64,000 nt of DNA from an uncultured Acetobacteraceae bacterium (lineage in GTDB: Bacteria > Pseudomonadota > Alphaproteobacteria > Acetobacterales > Acetobacteraceae): NCBI GenBank assembly GCA_903907955.1, contig CAIVPZ010000172.1, forward strand, positions 31,464-95,463. Reading direction: 5' to 3'. The notes below the pieces were generated by a model. It saw only the letters and a program-made list of their open reading frames with translations, was not told where the DNA came from and made no database searches. Below are positions 25,562-34,909 of this stretch, piece by piece; positions within the stretch are counted from its first letter, which is position 1, and the number at the start of each line of letters is the position of its first letter. The translations under genes were made by a program, and so were the position numbers.

Positions 25562-26460
25562 GCCGGCACCTGCGCGCCCAGCAGCCGCTCCGCCGCCGCC
25601 ACCGCGGCAGCGACGGTGAGGTCTTCCATCCGCCCGGTCGGCGAGCGCACGAAGGCGGTGCAGCGTCCGGCCGGGCTGTACTGCTCGGCCGGGGTGGGGC
25701 CGAACAGGCCAAGCGTCGGCGTGCCGGCGGCGGCGGCCAGGTGCATCAGCCCGGAATCATTGCCCACGAACAGCGCGCAGCGGGCCAGCACCGCCGCCGC
25801 CTCGGGCAGCGAGAGCGCGCCGCAGAGGTCGATGGCGTCCGGCAGGGCGGCCAGCACCGGGGCTGCGAGCGGGCGTTCGCGCGGCTCCTGCCCGCCCAGC
25901 ACCACCGCCCGGGCGCCCGCCAGCGGCCCGGCGGCCAGCGCCCGGAACAGTGCGACGAACCGCCCGGCTGGCCAGATTTTCAGGTCGGTGTTGGCGGTCG
26001 GGCCGAGCGCCACCAGCAGGCCTGGCGGCAGCAGCGCGGCGGCGCGGGCGTGGTCCGCCGCCGCCATCCAGGCCACCGGCAGCGGCGGCGGCGCCACCCC
26101 GAGCACGGCCGCCAGTTGCGCCGTCTTGTGCCCCGGCCGGTGGCGCATCTGCGCCCGCGCCCGCGTCGGCACCAGCCAGGACAGCGCCGAGCCGCGGATA
26201 TCCACCACCAGGTCCCAGACCGTCCCCACCGCCGCCACCCAGAGCGGCAGCCAGTGCCGCCCCCAGGGCCGCTTCTCCATGATGATCAGCCGCTCCAGAT
26301 TCGGCATGCGGAGGAACACGCCTTCCGCCGCCGGACCGCAGACCACCGTGAACCGCGCCGTCGGATGGACACGCAGCAGATGGTCGAGCAGCCCGGTGGA
26401 CAGCACGGCATCGCCGACACGGTTCGAGGTCACGTAAAGGATTCGAGGGCACGGGCGCAT
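25558..26460 (-). CDS. glycosyltransferase family 9 (heptosyltransferase-like)
   Basis: 300 aa. N-terminal L-Y-V-T-S-N-R-V-G-D-A-V-L-S-T-G matches the GT9 acceptor loop. C-terminal F-V-G-N-D-S-G-L-M-H-L-A-A-A-A-G-T-P is the ADP-heptose-binding signature, followed by L-F-G-P-T-P. Likely transfers heptose or a related sugar during LPS core synthesis at the cytoplasmic face. First gene of a two-gene unit with the GT4. Somewhat shorter than E. coli WaaC/WaaF (320-350 aa). Confidence 0.85.
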   Translation of the reverse strand: MRPCPRILYVTSNRVGDAVLSTGLLDHLLRVHPTARFTVVCGPAAEGVFLRMPNLERLIIMEKRPWGRHWLPLWVAAVGTVWDLVVDIRGSALSWLVPTRARAQMRHRPGHKTAQLAAVLGVAPPPLPVAWMAAADHARAAALLPPGLLVALGPTANTDLKIWPAGRFVALFRALAAGPLAGARAVVLGGQEPRERPLAAPVLAALPDAIDLCGALSLPEAAAVLARCALFVGNDSGLMHLAAAAGTPTLGLFGPTPAEQYSPAGRCTAFVRSPTGRMEDLTVAAAVAAAERLLGAQVPA

Positions 26461-26513
26461 GCCGGCCCGATAGCATGTTGCCGACGGCGGTGGCAGCCCG
26501 GGCCGTCGCTACG

Positions 26514-27314
26514 TCACAATAACCGCACCAGCCGGTCGAATTCCGCCACCGAAAGCGTCTCCGCCCGCCGCTCCGGCGCGATGCCGGCGCGCGCCAGCAG
26601 CGCCTCGCCCCCCAGGCCGCGCAGGGCGCCGCGCAGCATCTTGCGCCGCTGCCCGAACGCCGCCGCGGTCAGCCGCTCCATGGTCGCAAACAGCGCCGCC
26701 TCCGGCTGCACGGCATGCGGCGTCAGCCCCACCACCGCCGACCACACTTTCGGCGGCGGCACGAAGGCGGCCGGCGGAATGCGCAGGCACAACTCCGCCG
26801 CGCAACACCATTGGACAAGAACAGAAAGCCGGCCGTAGGCCGGGGTGTCGGGGGGGGCGCAGATGCGCTCGGCCACCTCCAACTGGAACATCAGCGTCAG
26901 CCGCTCCCAGCAGGCGGCCTGCCGCAGCCAGCCCACCAGCAGCGGCGACGCCACGTTGTACGGCAGGTTGGCGACGATCTGCCGCGGCGCCGGCACCAGG
27001 CCGGCCAGGTTGAGCGCCAGCGCATTGCCCGCCACCACGATCAGCCGCCCGCCGGCGACGGCCTGCAGCTCCTGCATGGCCCCGACCGCCCGCGCATCGA
27101 TCTCCACCGCGGTCACGTCGGCAGCCCCGGTCGACAGCAGCGCCCGCGTCAGCCCGCCGGGACCCGGCCCCACCTCCACGACATGCCGTCCCTCCAGCGC
27201 CCCGGCCGCCCGGGCAATGCGCGCCGTCAGGTTGGCGTCGAACAGGAAATGCTGTCCGAGCGAGCGCCGCGCGGCCAGACCGTGCCGCGCGATGACATCG
27301 CGCAGCGGCGGCAG
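26514..27314 (-). CDS. rsmA: RsmA/KsgA 16S rRNA dimethyltransferase, start codon non-canonical
   Basis: Dimethylates two adenosines in the 3' helix of 16S rRNA. The conserved N-terminus (R-H-G-L-A-A-R-R-S-L-G-Q-H-F-L) is in frame and intact, followed by E-V-G-P-G-P-G-G-L-T and the N-L-P-Y-N catalytic motif. An in-frame TGA lies at 27348-27350, and between it and GTG 27179 there is no ATG, GTG or TTG. GTG 27179 would remove the LGQHFL motif. I place the start at CTG 27314 tentatively, giving 266 aa; an ATC or ATT start is also possible. Last gene of the lptF-lptG-lptD-surA-rsmA run. Confidence 0.82.
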   Translation of the reverse strand: MPPLRDVIARHGLAARRSLGQHFLFDANLTARIARAAGALEGRHVVEVGPGPGGLTRALLSTGAADVTAVEIDARAVGAMQELQAVAGGRLIVVAGNALALNLAGLVPAPRQIVANLPYNVASPLLVGWLRQAACWERLTLMFQLEVAERICAPPDTPAYGRLSVLVQWCCAAELCLRIPPAAFVPPPKVWSAVVGLTPHAVQPEAALFATMERLTAAAFGQRRKMLRGALRGLGGEALLARAGIAPERRAETLSVAEFDRLVRLL

Positions 27315-27330
27315 CCCGGCCGCGCCGGGA

Positions 27331-28689
27331 TCAGGAGCGCTGATCGATCACCGCCCGCCGCTGCAGGTCACGCATGAGCTGGCGCGAGGCCAGTTCCACC
27401 CGCTCGCTCAGGATGCGCTGGCTCAGCTCCTGCTTGCCGGGAACGCCCAGGTTCTTTTCCTCGCGGGCGCACACCATGATCACCGCCACGCCGTCATCGG
27501 CCACCAGCGGCTGGCTCGCCTTGCCCACCGGCAGCGTCGCCAGCAGCTGCCGCAATGCCGGCACCGCGACCCCTTCCACCCGCAACTCGCCGGGATCGGC
27601 CGGCCGGTTGGCGCCGGCAGCCTTGTTGGCCGCCTCGATATCCTCGCAGCTCCTGGCCGAGCCGGAAATCCGGCGCGCCTGCTCCAGCACCTGCTGCTGC
27701 TGCGCGGTCGGCGCGGCCGGGTCGAGGCGGGCGGCGAACGGCAGGAACACCTGCCGTACCGACGCCATGGTGGCCGGATCGCGGCCGATTTCCCGCTTGC
27801 CGCGCAGCGTCACGATCGACAGCCCGCCCGGCACCTGGATCGGATTGCTGATCGCGCCGGGCGGCATTTCCTGCAACACCCGCAGCACCGCCGGATCGAT
27901 CTGGCTGGGCTGCACCCAGCCCTCGTCGCCGCCCTGCAGCGCGCTCTGGCTCTGGCTGAACTGTGCCGCCACCACCGGGAACGGCGCGCCGAGGCGCAGC
28001 TGCTGGATGACCGTGTCGGCGAAGTGCCGCGCCTCGTCGGCCTGCGCCGGGTCGCTGATCGGCACAAATATCTCGGCGATGCGGAACTCCTGCTGCCCGG
28101 TCTGTTCCTTCAGCAGGGTCTCCTGTTCCTTGATGTCGGCATCCGAAACCTCGCCCTGCTGCCCCAGCACCTGGCGCAGCACCCGGCCCCAGCCGATCTG
28201 CACCCGCACCTGGTCGATCAGCGTGCGGAACTCCACCCCGTCGGCCGACAGACGCCGGCGCAGCGTGCCATCGGGCATACCGTTGCGCTGCTCGATCTCG
28301 CGGATCGCGGTGGCGATCTCCCCGTCCTGCACGATCACGTGCCGGCGCTGCAGCTCCTGCAGCCGCAGCCGCTCGTCGATGAGCTGGCGCGTCACCTGCG
28401 GCGTCAGCCGGTCCAGCACATCCGGCGAGGCCGGCATGCCGGTCGACATCGCGAACAGCCGGCGGCGGTTATCGACATCGGACCGGCTGATGACGTCGCC
28501 GTTCACCACCGCCACGATGCTGGCGGAGCCTGGGCGCAAAGCCGGGGGACGCCCGGCATCGGTGTCTTTCGCCGGTACGGGGGCGGCTCTGGTCTGCGCC
28601 GATGCCGGTGCAGGCACCAGGGCAAGGGCGGCAAACAGCAGCACGACCCTTGGGTCCGGGCGGCGCGGGTGAGCAAAGCGCAAAGACAT
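27331..28689 (-). CDS. surA: SurA, periplasmic chaperone / peptidyl-prolyl isomerase
   Basis: 452 aa. Helps fold outer-membrane beta-barrels. Signal peptide of about 32 residues ending A-S-A-Q. N-terminal SurA_N chaperone region begins I-V-A-V-V-N-G-D-V-I-S. One parvulin domain is evident near 200-300 (E-I-F-V-P, A-Q-F-S-Q-S, G-G-D-E-G-W-V). A second, weaker one appears near 370-430. The AGGAG site is spaced about 12 bases from the ATG. Sits between lptD and rsmA, as in many Proteobacteria. Confidence 0.9.
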   Translation of the reverse strand: MSLRFAHPRRPDPRVVLLFAALALVPAPASAQTRAAPVPAKDTDAGRPPALRPGSASIVAVVNGDVISRSDVDNRRRLFAMSTGMPASPDVLDRLTPQVTRQLIDERLRLQELQRRHVIVQDGEIATAIREIEQRNGMPDGTLRRRLSADGVEFRTLIDQVRVQIGWGRVLRQVLGQQGEVSDADIKEQETLLKEQTGQQEFRIAEIFVPISDPAQADEARHFADTVIQQLRLGAPFPVVAAQFSQSQSALQGGDEGWVQPSQIDPAVLRVLQEMPPGAISNPIQVPGGLSIVTLRGKREIGRDPATMASVRQVFLPFAARLDPAAPTAQQQQVLEQARRISGSARSCEDIEAANKAAGANRPADPGELRVEGVAVPALRQLLATLPVGKASQPLVADDGVAVIMVCAREEKNLGVPGKQELSQRILSERVELASRQLMRDLQRRAVIDQRS

Positions 28690-28727
28690 GGGCAGTCAGA
28701 ACTCCTGAGATGGGAACGGGCGCCGCC

Positions 28728-31040
28728 TCACATCGCGTGGAAGCCGAACTCCCCGACGGTCTTGAGGGTGATCTCGATCATCACCGCAGTGTCGCCATGG
28801 TCGCCGCCGATGGACGTATAGCGCTTATAGCCGACCACATTGAAGATGAGGCACTCGTCCTCGTAGCCGGCGGTGACGCTGACCTGGTCCATCTCGTGCG
28901 TCCGCAGGTTGGCCCGCGCCATGGTTTTCAGCCTCCAGCGCCCGTAATGCGCGCTCAGCCCCGCCTCGATCTCGTCGCGCGGGGCCGGATAGGGCTGGGT
29001 GGCGGAGGTCCCTTCCTTGCCGTAGCCGCCCCAGAACACCCCGGTCGGCGGATAGTCGTAGGCGCTGTAGGGGGTGATCGAGCTATGCAGGTAGCCGGCC
29101 GAAACCTTCAGCGATTGCGGGCCGACGCTGGCCAGGAGGTCGGCGAGTCGCACCGTCATCTGGTCGTGCGGGTCGAACCGCGCCCGCGCGGTCAGGTCCA
29201 GATACGACACGGGCGAAAATGTCACCCGGCTGACCACGTCCGAGAACTGGTTCTCCAACCCCGATCCGATCCACCACGGCGAGCTTTGCTGGGTCCGGTA
29301 GGCCTCGCCGACCAGCCCGTCGATGAGCGCCCCGCCGGGGAAGTTCCAGGCGCCGTGCATCGCCGCATTCACCCGGATGCCGCCTTCCAGCCGGTCCACC
29401 CCGGCGAAGCGGTTCAGCGCGAACAGGTTCGCATCGGTCAGTTCCTGGTCGAGGCTGTCCTCGTTCGGCACCCGCGAGGTCGACACCGTGGTGCCGTTCG
29501 CCAGCGTGGCGATGCCGTATTTCGATCCGCGTGGCGCCACGATCAGCTGGGCCATCGGCTCGACCAGCTGATTGCCCCAACTGCCGGCGTCGCGCACCAA
29601 CGGCAGGCGCACCATCGTCGCCACCGTCGGCATGGCCTGTGCGGTCTGCACCGTGTTGGCGGTGCCGAAATTCGGCGGGCCCTCGAAGTTCTGCGCGGAA
29701 TAGATCGCGCTGTCGGTGTGCAGGGTGAGATTCCACAGGTCGCCGAAATGCCCCTGGAACGGCCGTTGCCAGTCCAGGCTCAACCGGCCGCGCTGCGTCG
29801 AGGTGCCGCTCTCGCGCAGCAGGTTGAAAGCGTCGGCGGTCGCCGAGAACCGCCCGCCCAGCGCATCCGGCTCGCCGAAATAGCTGTACTCGTAGCGTGG
29901 CAGCACATAGGGCAGCCGGGAAAACGCACTGTTGCCGTTCACGATGCTCTGGTAGGCGCGCGCGTCCAGGCGCGAATACGATCCCTGACCGAATCCCTCC
30001 ACCCAGAGCGAACTGTTCAGCACCGGCACCAGCCCGCCGGGGATCATGTAGTCGCGCAGGAAATCGACGCCGCTGGACCGCTTGATGTCAAAGCCCCAGC
30101 GCCAGGTATCGTCGATCGAGAAATCGCCGCGCGCGAACCCGTACCAGCCCAAGCCGCCCTGATCGGCGGCCACCGCACCGCGCATCGTGATTCTGCCGTC
30201 GTTGAACATCTGCCGGTACTCGCCTCCCACCCCGCCCCCCTGTTTGGAGGACAGGATCGGCGTGACCGTCGCGTCCGACTGGGGATTGATCGCCCAGTAG
30301 TATGGAATCGAGAAGAACGCGCCGAGGTGGTTGTTGTAGCCAGCGTTCGGCACCAGGATGCCGCTGGCCCGCCGCTGCGACGGGTCGGGATGCGCCATGA
30401 ACGGCAGATAGAAAACCGGCACGCCGTAGATGTCGACCACCGCGTCGCTGTATTCGATTTTCTTGTTCTCGACATCCTGCAGCGCCGAGCGGGCGCGGAT
30501 ATCCCATTCCGGCGGCGCCGACGGGTCGTCCTTGCACAGGTTGCAGGTGGTGTAGATGACCCGGCTCAGCTCATTGATGGTGGCGTCGGTGCGGCGCGCC
30601 CCGTTGGCGGCCAGCCGGCCGTTCTGCGGCATCAGCGCGCGCAGGTCGCGCAGCACGCCGTCCTTCATCCCCTGGTTGAGCTCGGCGTATTCGGCGAACC
30701 CCACCTGCCCGTCGGGTTCCACCAGCACCACGTTGCCGATCGCCGCCGCCACGCCGGTGTTGCGATCGTAGGTGACGCGGTCCGCCCGCAGGATGCGATC
30801 GCCCTGCCAGATCTCCACATGCCCGGTCAGCGTTACCAACGCATCGTCGCGGTCGTACTCGACCTCGTCGGCCTGGTAGAATACCGGCTGGTCGCTGTGC
30901 ACCGGTTCGGTGGGCGTCGCGGTCCGGGGTTGCGCCTGCGCCGCCACCGTCCCCAGCATCGCCACGGCCGCCATGGCCACGCCCAGCAGCAGCCGGCGGC
31001 GCAGTGGCAGCGATTGCATCCTGGCCTTTGGTTTCACCAT
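28728..31040 (-). CDS. lptD: LptD, outer-membrane LPS assembly protein
   Basis: 770 aa. Inserts lipopolysaccharide into the outer leaflet together with LptE. Signal peptide ends A-A-Q-A-Q near residue 37. The OstA/LptA-like jellyroll follows (F-Y-Q-A-D-E-V-E-Y-D-R, with G-H-V-E-I-W-Q-G-D), then the long beta-barrel domain with many alternating aromatic strands. Y-T-T-C-N-L-C near 165 supplies the N-terminal Cys pair. The last strand ends F-G-F-H-A-M. The open frame extends upstream across lptG, but ATG 31040, two bases past the lptG stop, is the right start. Confidence 0.92.
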   Translation of the reverse strand: MVKPKARMQSLPLRRRLLLGVAMAAVAMLGTVAAQAQPRTATPTEPVHSDQPVFYQADEVEYDRDDALVTLTGHVEIWQGDRILRADRVTYDRNTGVAAAIGNVVLVEPDGQVGFAEYAELNQGMKDGVLRDLRALMPQNGRLAANGARRTDATINELSRVIYTTCNLCKDDPSAPPEWDIRARSALQDVENKKIEYSDAVVDIYGVPVFYLPFMAHPDPSQRRASGILVPNAGYNNHLGAFFSIPYYWAINPQSDATVTPILSSKQGGGVGGEYRQMFNDGRITMRGAVAADQGGLGWYGFARGDFSIDDTWRWGFDIKRSSGVDFLRDYMIPGGLVPVLNSSLWVEGFGQGSYSRLDARAYQSIVNGNSAFSRLPYVLPRYEYSYFGEPDALGGRFSATADAFNLLRESGTSTQRGRLSLDWQRPFQGHFGDLWNLTLHTDSAIYSAQNFEGPPNFGTANTVQTAQAMPTVATMVRLPLVRDAGSWGNQLVEPMAQLIVAPRGSKYGIATLANGTTVSTSRVPNEDSLDQELTDANLFALNRFAGVDRLEGGIRVNAAMHGAWNFPGGALIDGLVGEAYRTQQSSPWWIGSGLENQFSDVVSRVTFSPVSYLDLTARARFDPHDQMTVRLADLLASVGPQSLKVSAGYLHSSITPYSAYDYPPTGVFWGGYGKEGTSATQPYPAPRDEIEAGLSAHYGRWRLKTMARANLRTHEMDQVSVTAGYEDECLIFNVVGYKRYTSIGGDHGDTAVMIEITLKTVGEFGFHAM

Positions 31041-31042
31041 GC

Positions 31043-32155
31043 TCAGCCGTCTTCCAGATGCAGCAACAGCGCCACGCTGAGCATAAGCCCGGAGGCGGCG
31101 GGCGCCCAGGCAGCCAGCACGGCCGGCAAGGCGCCGGACTGGCCGAACTCCTCCGCCACCTTGGAGACCAGGAACAGCGCGAATCCCGCCGTCACCCCGC
31201 TGCCGATCATCTTCGCCACCCCGCCGCGCCGCGACGACCGCATGGAGAACCCCGCGGCCAGCAGCGCCATTGTGCCGGCCAGCAGCGGCAGCGCCAGCAG
31301 CGTCTGGAACTGCAGCCGGTGGCGGATCGATGAGAACCCGGAATGCTCCAGCAGGGCGATGAACCCAGGCAGCGCCCAGAACGACAACGTGTCGGGTGGC
31401 GCGAAGCTTTCCTGCACCCGCGCCACCGTCATGTTGGTGGCCAGCGTCAGCGGGCGTGGCGGCGAAGGCAGGTGGCCGGGCAGGATGGTGCGCGCTTCGT
31501 CGAGCTGCCACGCCCCGTCGCCGAGCCGCGCCTGGCGCGCCTCAACCCGCTCCAGCAAATGGTCCTCGGCGTCCAGGCGAAAGATGCTGACCTCCTGCGC
31601 GGTCAGCTGGCCGTCGCGCAGCCGCACGGTGTGCCCGTGCAGGATCGCCACCCCTTGCGGCGTCAGCCCGGCATCGGCCTGGCGCAGCCACAACTGGCCC
31701 CCGTTCAGCGCCGCCGGACCGCCGCCGGTGCGCAGATAGTTATTGTCCATCACTTCCGCCCGCGCCCGCATCACCGCCGACACCGGGCTGACCACCGCGG
31801 TGGCGAAGCCCCCGATCGCCACCGCGCAGAGCAGCGGCGCCGCCAGGAACTGCCAGGCTGATACGCCGGCAGCCCGCGCCACCACCAGCTCCGACGAACG
31901 CGTCAGCCGCCAGAACGCCAGGATGCCGCCGAGCAGCACCGCGAAGGGGAGGATCTGCATGCCGATCCAGGGCAGGCGCAGCGCGCCGATCTGGCAAACG
32001 ACGGCGAAGGTGGCGTCCGGCTTGGTCGCCGACCGGCGCAGCAGCTCGATGAAGTCGAACAGACCGATCAGCCCGGTCAGGGCGCCCAGCATGCCGGTGA
32101 CCGCGAGCATGAATACGCGGGCGACATAGACCGAAAGGGTGGCAGCGATCAGCAC
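31043..32155 (-). CDS. lptG: LptG, permease of the LPS export ABC transporter
   Basis: 370 aa, YjgP/YjgQ family, GTG start at 32155, four bases past the lptF stop region. Three N-terminal membrane helices, a periplasmic jellyroll in the middle and three C-terminal helices. Pairs with LptF and the LptB ATPase to extract LPS from the inner membrane. Followed two bases later by lptD. Confidence 0.9.
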   Translation of the reverse strand: MLIAATLSVYVARVFMLAVTGMLGALTGLIGLFDFIELLRRSATKPDATFAVVCQIGALRLPWIGMQILPFAVLLGGILAFWRLTRSSELVVARAAGVSAWQFLAAPLLCAVAIGGFATAVVSPVSAVMRARAEVMDNNYLRTGGGPAALNGGQLWLRQADAGLTPQGVAILHGHTVRLRDGQLTAQEVSIFRLDAEDHLLERVEARQARLGDGAWQLDEARTILPGHLPSPPRPLTLATNMTVARVQESFAPPDTLSFWALPGFIALLEHSGFSSIRHRLQFQTLLALPLLAGTMALLAAGFSMRSSRRGGVAKMIGSGVTAGFALFLVSKVAEEFGQSGALPAVLAAWAPAASGLMLSVALLLHLEDG

Positions 32156-32159
32156 GGGA

Positions 32160-33329
32160 TCAGGTTGCCCCCAGCTTGACTTGCAGCGTGGCCGGCATCA
32201 GCCGGAACTGCGGCCCGAACAACACCCAGCCGCACAGGACCGCCGGCGCGACCGCATTCGCCCAGATCAGCGGGACCAGGGCCAGATGCCGGGCGGCCAG
32301 ATTGCACAACAACAACTCCACCGCCAGCAACGCCACCACCGCCAGCACGCCGAGCGCCGGCCGCAACAGCCCCCCATGCCGGCGAAACGTGCCCATCAGC
32401 ACCGCCACCAGCGCCACCAAAGTGAACGACAGCGTGGTCAGCGGCATCGCCATGCGGCGATGCGCCTCCACCCGCAGTTTCGCGAAATCACGGGCGGGCA
32501 CCGCGCCGGACGGATGCAGCAGCTCGTTGACCGACATCTCCGTCATGTCGCGGAAGCGTTGCTCATCGCCGCGCGATGCGCCGCTGAGATCGAGCGCGTT
32601 CTCGGAAAAGGTCAGCACGTTGAGCCGCCCGGTCTGGCGGTCGATCTCCTGGCGGCTGCCGGTCATCAGCAACACCCGCGGGACACCGCCGGCCCCGACC
32701 AGGCGGCCGCGCTCGGCCATGATGGTGGCCGGGCTGTTCGGCTGCCGCGCGTCCTCGATCAGGATGCCGCGCAACAGCCCGTCCGGATCGCGCGCCCGCA
32801 CGTAGACCGTCAGATCTTCCGACACCGGCGTGAACACCCCCTCCTGCAACAGGAAGGCGACGACGCGATTGCGGATCTCGAACTGGTACTGCCGGAATTG
32901 ACTGGACGCCGCCGGCACCACCCACAGGTTCAGCGCATAGCCCAGCGCCACCGACAGCACCGCAAGCACCAGCGCCGGCCGCGCCAGCGCCAGCGGCGAC
33001 AGCCCGGCCGCGCGCAGGACGGTAAGTTCCCGGTCGCCGGACAGGCGCTGGTAGATGAACTGCACCACCACGAAGGTGGTGATCGGAAGGATCACCGAGA
33101 CGAAATACGGGATCTGCAGGCCGGACAGAATCAGGAACACCCGCAGCGACAGCCCGCGGTTGACCACCAGCTCGACGAAGCGCAGCGACTGGGTCAGCCA
33201 GATCAACGCCACCAGCCCGAATGTGACGGCCACCAGCGCCAGCGCCAGGTTGCGGAACACGTAGCGGTCCACCCGGGTGACCAACGGGCCGGGTCTCAAC
33301 GCGCCGGTGCTGGCAAGCTGCATCCTCAT
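32160..33329 (-). CDS. lptF: LptF, permease of the LPS export ABC transporter
   Basis: 389 aa, YjgP/YjgQ family. R-Y-V-F-R-N-L near 22 opens helix 1; R-L-S-G-D-R-E-L-T-V-L-R-A-A-G near 93 is the family's cytoplasmic coupling segment. Periplasmic domain from about 130 to 275, then three helices. First gene of the lptF-lptG-lptD-surA-rsmA run; the upstream gene is 85 bp away. Confidence 0.9.
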   Translation of the reverse strand: MRMQLASTGALRPGPLVTRVDRYVFRNLALALVAVTFGLVALIWLTQSLRFVELVVNRGLSLRVFLILSGLQIPYFVSVILPITTFVVVQFIYQRLSGDRELTVLRAAGLSPLALARPALVLAVLSVALGYALNLWVVPAASSQFRQYQFEIRNRVVAFLLQEGVFTPVSEDLTVYVRARDPDGLLRGILIEDARQPNSPATIMAERGRLVGAGGVPRVLLMTGSRQEIDRQTGRLNVLTFSENALDLSGASRGDEQRFRDMTEMSVNELLHPSGAVPARDFAKLRVEAHRRMAMPLTTLSFTLVALVAVLMGTFRRHGGLLRPALGVLAVVALLAVELLLCNLAARHLALVPLIWANAVAPAVLCGWVLFGPQFRLMPATLQVKLGAT

Positions 33330-33414
33330 GGCCGCACTCTAGCCGGGCCGGCACGCCCGGCCAAACCGCAAAGCGCCGCCCCGCCGTCGTGGGGCGACAA
33401 TAGCGCGGGGAAAA

Positions 33415-34866
33415 TCACGGCAGCACCTTGCCGGGGTTCATCAGGCCAAGCGGATCGAGCGCCGCCTTGATCCGCCGCATCGTCGCCAGCTCCGCCCCGC
33501 CGCGCCAGGCCGGCATCAGGTGCGGCTTCAGCCGGCCCACCCCGTGCTCGGCCGAGAAGCTGCCATCGAGCGCCCGCACCACCGCGCCCACCGTGTCCAT
33601 GATGGCGTCCCCGCGCGCCAGGAAGTCCGCCGGGTCCATCGCTTCGGGCTGCACCAGATTGAAATGGATGTTGCCGTCGCCCAGATGGCCGAACGGCACG
33701 ATGCGGATGCCCGGCAGCAGGGCCGCGCAGGCCGCCGAGGCGCGGGCGATCAGCTCCGGCACTTTCGAAACCGGCACCGATACGTCGTTCTTGACGTTGG
33801 CACCGGCGCGCTTCTGCGCCTCGGCCTGCGCCTCGCGCAGCCGCCACAGCGCCGCGTGCTGGGCAACGCTCCCGGCGATCACCGCATCGGTCACCAGGCC
33901 GTCCGCGAGCGCCCCTTCCAGCACATTTTCCAGCGCCGCCCGCAGCGCCGCACCCGGACGCGGCGTCGCCAGTTCCACCAGGGCATAATGGCCGGAAGGC
34001 ACCGCCAGGGGCAGCGCCGCGCCGGGGATGTGCCGCAGCACCAGTTCCACCCCCGCCCCGGACATGTACTCGAAGGCCTGCAGCGCTGCCGGGTCGCGCG
34101 CCTGCAACCGGCGAAAAAGCGCAAGCGCCGCCGCGCAGGAAGGCAGCGCACAGAACGCCAGTTCGACCGCGCGCGGCCGTGGCGCCAGCTTCAGCACCGC
34201 AGCCGTGATCACCCCAAGCGTTCCCTCGGCGCCGACGAACAACTGGCGCAGGCAATATCCGGTATTGTCCTTGTGCAGCCGGCGCAGCCCGTTCCACACC
34301 GCGCCGTCGGGCAGCACCACCTCCAGCCCGAGCACCAGGTCGCGCGCATTGCCATAGCGCACCGTGTTGTTGCCGCCGGCATTGGTGGCCAGGATGCCGC
34401 CGATCTGCGCCGTGCCCTCCGAGGCGACCGACAGCGGCAGCAGGCAATCCGCCTCGGCCGCCGCCTGCTGCGCCGCCTTCAGGGTCACCCCGGCTTCCAC
34501 CGTGAGCGTCATGTCGATGGCGTCCACCGCCCGCACCCGGTTCAGCCGGGCGAGCGACAACACCACCTCGCTGCCGTCCGCCGCCGGCACCGCGCCGCCG
34601 ACCATGGAGGTGTTGCCGCCCTGCGGCACCACCCCTGCCCCGGCCGCCATGCAGGCGCGGACCACCGCCGCCACCTGCGCCGTGTCGGCCGGCCGCGCCA
34701 CCGCCAGCGGCCGGCCGCAATACAGCCGCCGCCAGTCCTCGCCGTAGGGGGCGGTGTCGGCCGGCTCGGTCAGCAGGCCGCGGGGACCAAGCAGTTCGCC
34801 AAGCCGCGCCACCAGCCGCGCCCTGTCGGCGGCCGGGTCGGAGCGCGGGGATGGCGAGTCGGGCAT
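33415..34866 (-). CDS. FAD-linked 2-hydroxyacid dehydrogenase (D-lactate/D-2-hydroxyglutarate dehydrogenase-like)
   Basis: 483 aa. FAD_binding_4 domain with V-P-Q-G-G-N-T-S-M near 82-90, V-A-S-E-G-T-A-Q-I-G-G near 148 and N-T-V-R-Y-G-N-A-R-D. The C-terminal FAD-oxidase domain has F-G-H-L-G-D-G-N-I-H-F-N and E-H-G-V-G-R-L-K, including the metal/substrate His residues, and ends L-D-P-L-G-L-M-N-P-G-K-V-L. Oxidises a D-2-hydroxyacid, passing electrons to a flavoprotein or quinone. The family also includes GlcD, so the substrate is not settled. Confidence 0.85.
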   Translation of the reverse strand: MPDSPSPRSDPAADRARLVARLGELLGPRGLLTEPADTAPYGEDWRRLYCGRPLAVARPADTAQVAAVVRACMAAGAGVVPQGGNTSMVGGAVPAADGSEVVLSLARLNRVRAVDAIDMTLTVEAGVTLKAAQQAAAEADCLLPLSVASEGTAQIGGILATNAGGNNTVRYGNARDLVLGLEVVLPDGAVWNGLRRLHKDNTGYCLRQLFVGAEGTLGVITAAVLKLAPRPRAVELAFCALPSCAAALALFRRLQARDPAALQAFEYMSGAGVELVLRHIPGAALPLAVPSGHYALVELATPRPGAALRAALENVLEGALADGLVTDAVIAGSVAQHAALWRLREAQAEAQKRAGANVKNDVSVPVSKVPELIARASAACAALLPGIRIVPFGHLGDGNIHFNLVQPEAMDPADFLARGDAIMDTVGAVVRALDGSFSAEHGVGRLKPHLMPAWRGGAELATMRRIKAALDPLGLMNPGKVLP

Positions 34867-34909
34867 GGCGGAACCTCTGCTGCGCAGCGTAGCCCCGGCC
34901 GGCAGCCGG

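Noticed and set aside
28602..31739. 1045-aa plus-strand frame opposite lptD
   Set aside because: His/Arg/Gln-rich shadow with no motif; lptD and lptG are well supported on the other strand.
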